This document shows positions 36,235 to 47,319 of a DNA stretch of 64,000 nucleotides, one piece after another (within the stretch, counting starts at the first letter, position 1; the number at the start of each line of letters is the position of its first letter). The notes under the pieces were generated by a model. It was not told the origin of the DNA. It saw nothing but the letters and a program-made list of their open reading frames with translations, and did no database searches. Made by a program: the position numbers and the translations under genes. Source of the DNA: CBDFKF01 sp965248765 (GTDB lineage Bacteria; Pseudomonadota; Alphaproteobacteria; VGEJ01); NCBI GenBank assembly GCA_965248765.1, contig CBDFKF010000004.1:2604001-2668000 (forward strand), written 5' to 3'.

Positions 36235-37323
36235 GTGATCCCCCAGGAGAGACTGGATGCGCTGATCGCGCGCTGCGAGGCCCTCGAGGCTTCGCTCGTG
36301 GAGGCCGGCCAGCTCGGCCGTGAAGAACTCGCCCGCCTTGCCAAAGAGCACGCCGATCTTGCGCCCGTGGTCGCGGCGGCGCGGGAGTTCTCCTCGCTGA
36401 GGGCCGAGATTGTCGAGCTCGAGGAGATGGCGGACGAGGCCGCGACCGATGTGGATATGCGCGAACTCGCGCGCGAGGAGCTCCAGGCTGCCAGATCACG
36501 CTCACCCGAGGTCGAGCGGCGGCTGAGCCTGCTCTTGTTGCCGCGGGATGAAGCCGACGACAGGAACGTGATTCTCGAGATACGTGCCGGCACTGGCGGC
36601 GAAGAGGCGGCACTATTTGCGGCCGATCTCTACCGCATGTATCAGCGTCATGCCGAGCAGCAAGGCTGGAAGTTCGAGCTCATAAATCTCAGCGAGACTG
36701 GCCTCGGCGGTTATCGGGAGGCGGTGTGTGGGATCACCGGCAAGGGCGTGTTCGAGCGGCTTAAGTTCGAATCCGGGGTCCACCGAGTACAACGGGTCCC
36801 CGTCACCGAATCGAGCGGACGAATCCACACCTCGGCGGCGACGGTCGCCGTGCTGCCGGAGGCCGAGGACATCGACGTCGACATCGACGAGAAGGAACTC
36901 CGCATCGACGTGTTCCGCGCGAGCGGTCCCGGGGGGCAGAGCGTCAACACTACCGACAGCGCCGTTCGCATCACCCACCTTCCCACGGGTGTCGTCGTTC
37001 AGCAGCAGGACGAGAAGTCGCAGCACAAGAACCGGGCCAAGGCGATGAAGGTCTTGCGGGCCCGGCTCTATGACCGTTCGCGGCACGAGCAAGATGCCAA
37101 GCGTGCGGCTACGCGCCGCACCCAGGTCGGTTCTGGCGATCGGTCCGAGCGGGTTCGCACCTATAACTTCCCGCAGGGCCGGGTCTCCGATCACCGCATC
37201 AATCTCACGTTGCACAAGCTCGACCGCGTTCTCGAAGGAGAGTCGCTGAACGAGATTCTCGACGCCCTGATCGCGGAGGATCAGGCGAGCCGACTCGCCG
37301 AAATGGAGGAAGACCATGCATGA
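36235..37323 (+). CDS. prfA: peptide chain release factor 1
   Basis: The 362-residue RF1 has the codon-recognition PxT motif as PVT in QRVPVTESSGRIHTSAATV, and the peptidyl-hydrolysis GGQ in RASGPGGQSVNTTDSAVR, the Gln of which is the methylation target of PrmC. It reads UAA and UAG. The start is GTG 36235. It overlaps the dehydratase gene by 8 bp. prmC, its modifying enzyme, is two genes downstream. Confidence 0.96.
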   Translation: MIPQERLDALIARCEALEASLVEAGQLGREELARLAKEHADLAPVVAAAREFSSLRAEIVELEEMADEAATDVDMRELAREELQAARSRSPEVERRLSLLLLPRDEADDRNVILEIRAGTGGEEAALFAADLYRMYQRHAEQQGWKFELINLSETGLGGYREAVCGITGKGVFERLKFESGVHRVQRVPVTESSGRIHTSAATVAVLPEAEDIDVDIDEKELRIDVFRASGPGGQSVNTTDSAVRITHLPTGVVVQQQDEKSQHKNRAKAMKVLRARLYDRSRHEQDAKRAATRRTQVGSGDRSERVRTYNFPQGRVSDHRINLTLHKLDRVLEGESLNEILDALIAEDQASRLAEMEEDHA

Positions 37324-38353
37324 GGGCACGGGTGATGGCGCCGGTAACGGGCGGGCGGACCTCGTCCTGCCGACCCTGGCGGGAGTGCGTGATGCGGCTA
37401 AGCGGATTAGCGCTAACCAGATGGTGACGCCCCTGGTTCGCTCAGAGCTTCTGTCACGTGCCTTCGGCGCTGAGATCTGGTTGAAGAACGAAACCGTGAG
37501 CCCGATCGCCTCTTTCAAGCTGCGCGGTGCGCTCACCGCCCTCCTGCGCGCGAGCGAGCGCGGCGGCGTGGCCGGCGCGGTTACCTCATCCACTGGTAAT
37601 CACGGCCAGGGGGTGGCCTATGCGGCCCGCCTTCTGGGCATACCGTGCGACATCTTCATGCCCGAGAACACCAATCCGGTGAAGGCGGCGATGGTGGCGG
37701 CACTCGGTGCGACCAAGCATGAGGTCGGCCACGACATCGACGCCGCCAAGGAACAGGCCATGGCCCATTGCAATGCGCGCGGCCATGCCTTCATCGACGA
37801 TGGCGAGAACCTCGACGTGATCGAGGGGGCCGGGACGGTCGCGCTCGAGGTCGCCGAAGCGCTCGCGGATATCGATACGATGATCGTGCCGATGGGCGCA
37901 TCGACGTTCGTCTCCGGGTGTGGTGCAGCGATGAAGGAGCTGCAACCCCAATCGACAGTCATCGCGGTGCAAGCCAAAGGCTCCCCCGCGCTCCACGACA
38001 GTTTCCATGCTCGCCAACCCATTGACCGGGCCATCGATACCATCGCCGAGGGCTTGACGACGCGCATACCGCCGACGCTGGCACTAAACGCCATGCTGGA
38101 GTACGTCGATGACGCCTGGCTCACCGACGATGTGGCCATGCTTTCAGCTATCCGTACGCTGGCCGAGTGTGGCCATGTGCTGGTCGAGCCCGCCGGCGCA
38201 GCCACGACCGCGGCTGCCTGGGCCCATCGCGACGGCCTGCGCGACAAGCGGGTCGTGCTGGTGCTGTCCGGCGCCAACATCGCACCCGAGCACCTCAAGC
38301 AGGCGGCGGAAGGTGCGCCGCTGTTTCCGCTCGCATCGGTAAGCGTCCCTTGA
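37316..38353 (+). CDS. PLP-dependent threonine/serine dehydratase
   Basis: The 345-residue fold-type II enzyme has the PLP lysine in SPIASFKLRGALTAL near residue 67, the phosphate-binding region SSTGNHGQGVAYAARLLG, ENTNPVKAAMVAALGA and the C-terminal VLVEPAGAATTAAAW and VVLVLSGANI. There is no regulatory ACT domain, so it resembles catabolic threonine/serine dehydratases or serine racemase-like enzymes. It is inserted between prfA (8-bp overlap) and prmC, which are normally adjacent, and is probably translated with both. The natural substrate cannot be fixed from sequence. Confidence 0.87.
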   Translation: MHEGTGDGAGNGRADLVLPTLAGVRDAAKRISANQMVTPLVRSELLSRAFGAEIWLKNETVSPIASFKLRGALTALLRASERGGVAGAVTSSTGNHGQGVAYAARLLGIPCDIFMPENTNPVKAAMVAALGATKHEVGHDIDAAKEQAMAHCNARGHAFIDDGENLDVIEGAGTVALEVAEALADIDTMIVPMGASTFVSGCGAAMKELQPQSTVIAVQAKGSPALHDSFHARQPIDRAIDTIAEGLTTRIPPTLALNAMLEYVDDAWLTDDVAMLSAIRTLAECGHVLVEPAGAATTAAAWAHRDGLRDKRVVLVLSGANIAPEHLKQAAEGAPLFPLASVSVP

Positions 38354-38375
38354 CTTGACGGGCGAGCCGCACCCG

Positions 38376-39272
38376 ATGACGATTTCCGCCGCGCTCGATG
38401 AGGCCGCGGCACGCCTACGCGCCGCGGGGATCGCCGAGCCACGCGGCGATGGACGTTTGTTGATGTCCAGCGCCTTGGGTCTCAACCGCGAGGCGATCCT
38501 CGGCGAGCCCCGGCGCCCGATCGACTGCGCAGAGCTTGCCCGCTTCCACGCGCTGATCTCGCGCCGCTGCGACCGCGAGCCGGTGTCGCGCATCCTCGGT
38601 CGGCGCGAGTTCTGGAGCCTGCCGTTGACGATCGATCCGACCGTCTTCGACCCGCGTCCCGACAGCGAGACGCTGGTCGAGGCGGCGCTCGAGGCGCTGC
38701 GCGGACGGCGGGGTGCGGCGCTCCGCTTGCTCGATCTCGGCACGGGCTCGGGATGTCTACTGCTCGCCCTGTTGTCCGAACTGCCCAACGCCCACGGCAT
38801 CGGCATCGATGCAAGCGGGGCGGCTCTTGCCCGCGCTCGCATGAATGCCCATGACCTCGGCATGGGTGAGCGTTGCCGCTTCGTCGCCGGCCGATGGGGC
38901 GCGCCGATATGCGGCTCGTTCGATGTCATCCTCTGCAATCCGCCTTACATCCGCCGCCACGACATCGGCGCCCTGGACGCCGAGGTGGCCCGCTTTGAAC
39001 CACGGCTTGCCCTTGACGGCGGCACCGACGGCCTCGACTGCTATCGCGCCATCATTCCGCAGCTGCCGCGTTTCCTTGCCAGCGATGGCCTCGCCGTGGT
39101 CGAGGTGGGCCACGATCAAGCTGGCGCCGTAGCAGCCTTGTTGCACAAAGAGACGCTCGGCGCAGCGCAAGTTCGCCGCGATCTCAGTTGGGTCGATCGC
39201 TGCATCGTTGCGATGTCGGCGCGTGCGAGCAACGGCGAAAAAAGGGTTGGAAAGCATGACCGGGCAGACTAG
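38376..39272 (+). CDS. prmC: peptide chain release factor N5-glutamine methyltransferase
   Basis: ATG 38376 gives a 298-residue product with an N-terminal helical domain (ISAALDEAAARLRAAGIAEPR, SRILGRREFWSL) and a methyltransferase domain with LLDLGTGSGCLLLALLSELP and the substrate-binding NPPY in ILCNPPYIRRHDI. It methylates the Gln of the GGQ motif in RF1 and RF2. An upstream TTG at 38355 is possible. It is part of the prfA-dehydratase-prmC cluster. Confidence 0.94.
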   Translation: MTISAALDEAAARLRAAGIAEPRGDGRLLMSSALGLNREAILGEPRRPIDCAELARFHALISRRCDREPVSRILGRREFWSLPLTIDPTVFDPRPDSETLVEAALEALRGRRGAALRLLDLGTGSGCLLLALLSELPNAHGIGIDASGAALARARMNAHDLGMGERCRFVAGRWGAPICGSFDVILCNPPYIRRHDIGALDAEVARFEPRLALDGGTDGLDCYRAIIPQLPRFLASDGLAVVEVGHDQAGAVAALLHKETLGAAQVRRDLSWVDRCIVAMSARASNGEKRVGKHDRAD

Positions 39273-39413
39273 GGTCAATGCGGAGCCGCCGATGTGACCC
39301 GGGTGGACAGCGGGTCGGGCGAGTTCCTTCCACCATCGTCCTTTGTCGATTCCTCGCACCGCCAGGCACGAGGTCTCACATGACCGGAACCAGGACGATG
39401 CAGCATCACCCAT

Positions 39414-39827
39414 ATGGGTAGAATGATGAAGCAAGGTCCAAACAATAGGCGACAACGCTCGGGGCGCTCGGGTGGCCGCAGGCCTTACAATGGCGGCGGT
39501 CAAAACCGTAGTCTCGAGAGCTCCGGCCCAAACGTGAAGTTGCGTGGAACGGCCAATCAAATCTGGGACAAATACCTAGCGCTCGCCCGCGACGCGGGGA
39601 GCGCAGGTGACCGCGTCTCCGCCGAAAACTACTACCAGCATGCCGAGCACTACTATCGGCTGATGACGATCAACGGGCAGGCTCAGAATCAAAGGCCCAC
39701 GGAGGGTCAGGCGGACAGTCCAGTGATGGGCGCGCCGGTGGGCGGGGGCAACGGCGCGCCGGCACCCGTCGGTGAGCGGCGCTCAGACGGCGCCGATATC
39801 GGCGAGGAGGAACCGCCGCTATCCTGA
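39414..39827 (+). CDS. DUF4167 domain-containing protein
   Basis: The 137-residue protein begins MGRMMKQGPNNRRQRSGRSG, a basic Arg/Gly/Asn-rich stretch with an RNA-binding look. The conserved core follows, with VKLRGTANQIWDKYLALARD and GDRVSAENYYQHAEHYYRLM (residues 38-80), and then a disordered tail. DUF4167 proteins are common in alphaproteobacteria, usually after prmC; their function is not known to me. Confidence 0.9.
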   Translation: MGRMMKQGPNNRRQRSGRSGGRRPYNGGGQNRSLESSGPNVKLRGTANQIWDKYLALARDAGSAGDRVSAENYYQHAEHYYRLMTINGQAQNQRPTEGQADSPVMGAPVGGGNGAPAPVGERRSDGADIGEEEPPLS

Positions 39828-39939
39828 GCAGCCCGATTGGGCAAAGCGGCAGGCCACCAGGGCGGATCGTGGGCCTTCTCCGACTCGGTTCCAGTGTAAT
39901 GATGATAGCGGCAGGCGCGTAGCGCGCGTCGGTTGAGCC

Positions 39940-39967
39940 CTTGTGTTGCTGATACGCAACACTATAT
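39940..39967 (+). promoter_or_regulatory. candidate heat-shock (sigma-32-type) promoter of clpB
   Basis: CTTG at 39940-39943, 18 bases, then CTATAT at 39962-39967 fits the alphaproteobacterial sigma-32 pattern (CTTG, 17-18 bp, CYTATNT-like). The spacer is almost filled by the dyad GTGTTGC-TGATAC-GCAACAC (39943-39962). The clpB start is 133 bases downstream of the -10. Rest of 39828-40099: no gene seen. Confidence 0.5.
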
Positions 39968-40099
39968 GAGTGGGGTCGACGGATGCCAGCCGTGCCGATC
40001 GCCGCACCTGACGGTGATCGCAAATGGTCCGAAGACGACCAGCACGCCCGCTAAGGGTGCTCGCAGGTGCTCGCCAGCCTGCCACAAGGGGGCATGTCG

Positions 40100-42691
<2,592 letters not shown>

Positions 42692-42728
42692 TTCGACCAG
42701 GCGGCCGCGCCCACGTTTTAGTCCCGGA

Positions 42729-44165
42729 TTACCCCCAGATGGCGGGGTGCCGATCCGCCCACGGGCGCGCTTCCTCGAGCTGTGCCGCGAGCCGAAATAG
42801 CACCGCCTCGTCGCCAAAGCGACCCGCAAAGTGCAGGCCCACGGGCAGGTTCTCGCTGTTGTGGGCGAGCGGCAACGAGATCGCCGGCTGGCCGGTCACG
42901 TTGCCGAGCGGCGTGAACGGCGCGAACCCGAAGACATTGTCGATGTGCTCGGCGACATTCGGATTGTGCGGAGCGAGCACGCCGAGCGCGATCGGCGGCG
43001 AGGCGAGCGAGGGCGATAACAGGATGTCGTAGTCCTCCTGGAACTTGGCGACGATCCGCCCAATCCGATGCATCCGGTTGACCGCCTGGATCAGGTCGAT
43101 CGCCGACAACGTACGGCCGTACTCGATGCACGCACGGCTCGATATCTCGACATCCTCGAGGCGGGACGGGCGCCCGGTGAGCTCTTCAAAGTCGATCATG
43201 CTGGCCGCGTTCAAGGCCGAGGCAAGTATCATGAACAGCTCGTTGCCCGCCTTGCGGTCCTTGTCCTCGAACGCGGGCCACGCCTCATCGACGTCATGGC
43301 CAAGGTCGGCCAGCAGCTTGGCTGTGTCCTCGACCGCAGCCACACAGTCAGCATGCACCGGTGCGCCGCCGGTGGCAGAGGTGGTAAAGGCGATGCGCAG
43401 GCGGCCGGGATCGGCGCCAAGCTCGTCCACGAATGGGCGCTCTTGGGGCGGCGGGGCGTACGGCGCACCAACCTCGGTACCGGCGGTCGCATCGAGGACG
43501 GTCGCGCTGTCGCGCACACTCCGCGTCACCACGTGCTCGACCGCGAGACCGAATGCCACGTCGCCGAGATCGGGCCCCCAGGGGTTGCGCATGCGTGTCG
43601 GCTTGAGGCCGACCAGCCCACAGGCCGCCGCCGGGATGCGGATGGATCCGCCACCGTCGTTGGCGTGGGCGATGGGCACGATTCCGGCGGCCACCGCAGC
43701 CGCCGAACCGCCACTCGATCCACCGGTCGTGCGGCTGGTGTCCCACGGGTTGCGGCTTGGCCCGTAGAGATCCGGCTCGGTACTGGAATCGAAGCCGAAC
43801 TCGGGCGTATTGGTCTTGCCACAGATGATCAGCCCGGCACGTTTAAAGCGCGCCGTCAGTTCGGTATCGTGGTCGGGCACGAACCCGGCCAGCACCTTGC
43901 TGCCCGCATGGTAGGGCGCCCCGGCGCAAAACGCTCCGATGTCTTTGAGGAGGAACGGCACGCCGGAGAGAGGACCCTCGGGCACGTTCGTCGCCGCCTC
44001 GCGCGCCATGTCGTCCAATCGGTGGATGACCGCGTTGATCGCCGGATTGTGCTTTTCGATCAGCTCGATGGCCGTCTCTACGACCTCCGCGGCACTAACC
44101 TCCTTGCGCCCCACCAGGTCCGCAAGGCCCACGCCGTCGTGTTGGACATATTCTTTGAATGCCAT
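42729..44165 (-). CDS. amidase (amidase signature family)
   Basis: The 478-residue enzyme has the Ser-cisSer-Lys triad of the amidase signature: Lys in SGVPFLLKDIGAF, and the serines in RTTGGSSGGSAAAVAAGIVP. There is also HANDGGGSIRIPAAACGLVGLKP. The start ATG 44165 is preceded by GGGAGG. The family hydrolyses a wide range of amides. The nearby genes belong neither to gatCAB nor to an indoleacetamide pathway, so the substrate is open. It is convergent with clpB. Confidence 0.9.
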   Translation of the reverse strand: MAFKEYVQHDGVGLADLVGRKEVSAAEVVETAIELIEKHNPAINAVIHRLDDMAREAATNVPEGPLSGVPFLLKDIGAFCAGAPYHAGSKVLAGFVPDHDTELTARFKRAGLIICGKTNTPEFGFDSSTEPDLYGPSRNPWDTSRTTGGSSGGSAAAVAAGIVPIAHANDGGGSIRIPAAACGLVGLKPTRMRNPWGPDLGDVAFGLAVEHVVTRSVRDSATVLDATAGTEVGAPYAPPPQERPFVDELGADPGRLRIAFTTSATGGAPVHADCVAAVEDTAKLLADLGHDVDEAWPAFEDKDRKAGNELFMILASALNAASMIDFEELTGRPSRLEDVEISSRACIEYGRTLSAIDLIQAVNRMHRIGRIVAKFQEDYDILLSPSLASPPIALGVLAPHNPNVAEHIDNVFGFAPFTPLGNVTGQPAISLPLAHNSENLPVGLHFAGRFGDEAVLFRLAAQLEEARPWADRHPAIWG

Positions 44166-44277
44166 CCTGCGCCTCCCGAAAGTATGTCTTGAGGCGTCAC
44201 AACCGGCGCCTGCTCTCGACCCTATCAGAAAACGCTGGGGAGGGGCCGGGGCTTTTCCGCCCGGCCGCAACGCTTGG

Positions 44278-45729
44278 CTAATCGTTCGCGGCGATCGTCG
44301 TGGTGATCGGCGTCTGGGCGATCCGTTCCTCGATCGCGGCGCGGTGGGACTGAAATGCCGCGAGCTCCTGGCCCTTCAACTTCATGCCGGTCGGCAACTT
44401 GACGCTCATCGGATTCGTCCGTTTGCCGTGGCGGTGCACCTCGTAGTGCAGGTGCGGCCCCGTCGAGCGGCCGGTCGAGCCGACATAGCCGATGACGTCG
44501 CCCTGCCGCACCCGGCGGCTCCGCTTGATGCCCTGCTTGATCCGGCTGAGGTGGGCGTAGGCGGTCTTGTACTCCTGTTTGTGGCGGATGCGCACGTACT
44601 TGCCGTAGGCGCCGTTGCGGCCCGCCGACTCAATGACGCCGTCGCCTGCAGCCACGATCGGCGTCCCCTTGGGCGCCGCGAAATCGACGCCCCGGTGCAT
44701 CTTGTTGTAGCCGAGTACGGGGTGCTTGCGCTTGCCGTACCGTGACGACAGGCGGGCGCCATCGACCGGCGTCCGCAGCAGCGCCTTGCGCACGCTCTGC
44801 CCCTTCTCGTCGAAGTAATCCACGGTCCCGTCGGCCATTTGGTGGCGATAGAGCCTCAGGTCGCTGCCGCTCAACGTCATGACGGCGTAGGCGATCTCGC
44901 CCTCTTTCACGGCATGGCCATCGGCATTGTGTAGCCGCTCGAAGAAGATCTCGAAGGAATCGGCGGGCTGGATGTCGCGCTGAAAATCGACGTCCCAGCT
45001 GTAGAGACGGATCAGCCGCATGATGATCTCGGCCGGCACCCCACCGCGCTCCGCCGCGCCATACAGGCTGTTATCGATAGTCCCCCTGATGCGGGCAAAT
45101 TCCCGGCGCAGCGGTTTCTTGATCTCGAACGGCAGGAACGTCCCGTCGATCCCGCGCCGCGCCGCCACATCGTGCCCCACGCTCGCATCGATCGCGACGG
45201 CCAGCAGGCGCGGTGGCTCGCCTTCGCCATTCGACGGATCAAACGTGACGGTAATTTGCTGACCTGGCTTGAGGCGCCGCGGATCGTAGAGGTCCCGAAG
45301 CGAGGTGATCGCCTCGTGGGCGTCGCCGCGATCTGCGCCCGCGCCGACGAGCGCCTCCATGAGCGTTCCGCCCTTCTTGATCGCGACCGATTTGACGGTG
45401 GCGGAGAGCTCGTGCGGTCCGAGCGTTTGCCAAGACGACGCCGCGCCCGTAGCTGCCGAATCGCTCCATGTCGGGATGATGACGGCACGGTCCGCGGAAC
45501 CAAATCGCGTCCCGAACGCACTGTGCGCCGTATTCTCCGAAAGCCCGATGCCGATCAGCGCGGCAAGCGCGGCCACCGCCGCCACCGCCGCCCCGAGAGC
45601 CAGCGGGCGCACCAGCGCGGCCCGCAACTTGGAGTGGTTACCCTGATACTGTGGCCGCTTGCTAATGCGGCCAGGCGTCAACAAACCAAATAACAACGCG
45701 AGGTCCCCCAACCCGAGGCGCGCCACCAT
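44278..45729 (-). CDS. M23 family metallopeptidase, membrane-anchored
   Basis: From ATG 45729 the 483-residue product has a Leu-rich N-terminal segment (VRPLALGAAVAAVAALAALIG is a TM helix near residue 50) and a periplasmic part. That part has an OapA/LysM-like region (VKSVAIKKGGTLMEALVGAG, RRLKPGQQITVTF) and a C-terminal LytM domain with Zn ligands His and Asp in MHRGVDFAAPKGTPI and the catalytic HLH in GPHLHYEVHRHG. It would cut peptidoglycan cross-bridges or activate amidases. The first ATG at 45774 is also possible. It is downstream of the AmmeMemoRadiSam gene on the same strand. Confidence 0.9.
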   Translation of the reverse strand: MVARLGLGDLALLFGLLTPGRISKRPQYQGNHSKLRAALVRPLALGAAVAAVAALAALIGIGLSENTAHSAFGTRFGSADRAVIIPTWSDSAATGAASSWQTLGPHELSATVKSVAIKKGGTLMEALVGAGADRGDAHEAITSLRDLYDPRRLKPGQQITVTFDPSNGEGEPPRLLAVAIDASVGHDVAARRGIDGTFLPFEIKKPLRREFARIRGTIDNSLYGAAERGGVPAEIIMRLIRLYSWDVDFQRDIQPADSFEIFFERLHNADGHAVKEGEIAYAVMTLSGSDLRLYRHQMADGTVDYFDEKGQSVRKALLRTPVDGARLSSRYGKRKHPVLGYNKMHRGVDFAAPKGTPIVAAGDGVIESAGRNGAYGKYVRIRHKQEYKTAYAHLSRIKQGIKRSRRVRQGDVIGYVGSTGRSTGPHLHYEVHRHGKRTNPMSVKLPTGMKLKGQELAAFQSHRAAIEERIAQTPITTTIAAND

Positions 45730-45851
45730 GCGTGGCGTGGCACTTGTTGTCAATCTATTTGGGCGCCGAATCAATACCTTGAGGCGTGCCTCTCAGCCGC
45801 GCTCGGAGGAGTTGCTGAGGCCGCACGCGCCGCCACCGACGCGATAAAGCG

Positions 45852-47255
45852 TTAGTGGCTCCGCTCGATCACAGCGACCGGCGCGGCAAACGACTCGGAC
45901 TGGTAGCGCCACGCCCGAGTGCCCTCCGGCCAGGAACCGCGTTCGATGCCGGCCTTGCGCAACAATGCGGTGACAAATCGCTCCGCCGACGTGCCTCGCT
46001 CCCACACCTGTGGCAGGAACGTGGCACGGCGGTCGCCGGCGCGTAGGATCAGTCCGTCGATCCCCGGTCGCAGCGCCTGGACCACGTCGCGTTCCGATGA
46101 CGCGGCGAACTCACGCGGCGGCGTCAACACCGATACGCCAATCTTGAGTGCGTCGAAGGTGCTGGCCGTGAGTGGTTTGAAGCGAGGATCGTCGAATGCC
46201 GCGGCCCAGCCGCTTTGGGCGGCCTCGGCCACCAGAGGCTGCCGGGCCCTGGTGGTCCCCACGCACCCGCGCAGCTGGTCCTGGTGCATTAAGGTCACGA
46301 AGCACGCGCGGATCGCCCGCAGTGGAGCGGGGTAGGGCGCTGGGTCCACCTTGAGGGCGCGCCCACCACCGATACCGCCGCGGATCGACGCCGCCGTGAT
46401 ACGCAACAGGGTCTCGCGATCGCCAGCATCGAGCCGCGCCATGGCCGCGCCAAACAGAACCGAGGCGTAGCCGACAACGCGATCGCGCGGACCGGCGGTA
46501 TCGCCGGAGTTGCGCAGATCCACGGTGGTGGCCTCGAGATGACGGTCGTGTGCGATACGAATGAGGCCACGGATCGGCACCCGCCCGCATGCATCATCAT
46601 CGCCAATGGCATCGCCATCGAGAGCCTCGATGGCGCGCACGGTTGCCGCGTCCACCGTTTGCGCGCTCGCGTAGTCGCGGTAGTGACTGAGGTCGGAGCT
46701 GACGACGATCAGCGTCTCGGGGCCACCCCATGCCGTCTCGAGGACCTGGACGACCGCCTCGGCGCTCGCCTGCCCGGCAACCAGCGGCACCAACGAGAAA
46801 CGGCCGAGGAGCTGCTGCAGAAACGGTAAGTGAACCTCGAGCGAGTGCTCCGCGGCATGGGCCTCATCGTTGAGGCTGACGTGCGGGAGCTGCAGCAGGT
46901 CCGCGACCGCCGCCCGATCCACCGGGACCACGCCGAGCGGCGTGGCGAAGCCGCTGTGGCTGGGGACCGCGAGGCCCTGCAGCCACATCCGGTGGGCCGG
47001 ACCGATCAGTACGACACGCGTGATGGTCTCTGCGCCAGAACCCAAACGGGCATAGGCCGAGGCGGCAACCGCGCCCGAGTAGATGTAGCCGGCGTGCGGC
47101 GCGATCAGCGCCTTTGGCGGCGACGGCCCTTGCCCGACATCGCGTCCCCGCGCCGCTTCGAGCTCTCGGTCGACCAACGCCGCGAGCGCATCCGCCTCGC
47201 CCGGGTAGAACGAGCCGGCAACGGCGGGTGGTCGTATCCCGCTGTTCTCCGTCAC
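45852..47255 (-). CDS. amrBA: AmmeMemoRadiSam system protein B-A fusion
   Basis: The 467-residue product fuses two families usually encoded separately. Residues about 1-265 are a Memo (AmrB) domain: RPPAVAGSFYPGEADAL, LIAPHAGYIYSGAVAA, GPAHRMW, AEHSLEVHLPFLQ, VSSDLSHYRDY. Residues about 280-467 are an AMMECR1 (AmrA) domain with QLRGCVGTTRARQPLVAEAA, FDDPRFKPLTAS and IDGLILRAGDRRATFLPQVW. The partner radical SAM enzyme AmrS is divergent across 64 bp, so the whole three-part system is here in two genes. The biochemical role of the system is not established; the fusion implies A and B act together. Confidence 0.93.
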   Translation of the reverse strand: MTENSGIRPPAVAGSFYPGEADALAALVDRELEAARGRDVGQGPSPPKALIAPHAGYIYSGAVAASAYARLGSGAETITRVVLIGPAHRMWLQGLAVPSHSGFATPLGVVPVDRAAVADLLQLPHVSLNDEAHAAEHSLEVHLPFLQQLLGRFSLVPLVAGQASAEAVVQVLETAWGGPETLIVVSSDLSHYRDYASAQTVDAATVRAIEALDGDAIGDDDACGRVPIRGLIRIAHDRHLEATTVDLRNSGDTAGPRDRVVGYASVLFGAAMARLDAGDRETLLRITAASIRGGIGGGRALKVDPAPYPAPLRAIRACFVTLMHQDQLRGCVGTTRARQPLVAEAAQSGWAAAFDDPRFKPLTASTFDALKIGVSVLTPPREFAASSERDVVQALRPGIDGLILRAGDRRATFLPQVWERGTSAERFVTALLRKAGIERGSWPEGTRAWRYQSESFAAPVAVIERSH

Positions 47256-47319
47256 GTTCCCTGAGCCTGCTCGATCACTCTTAGACCCTCTGCTGTGACA
47301 TTATAGAGATGGAGTCACG

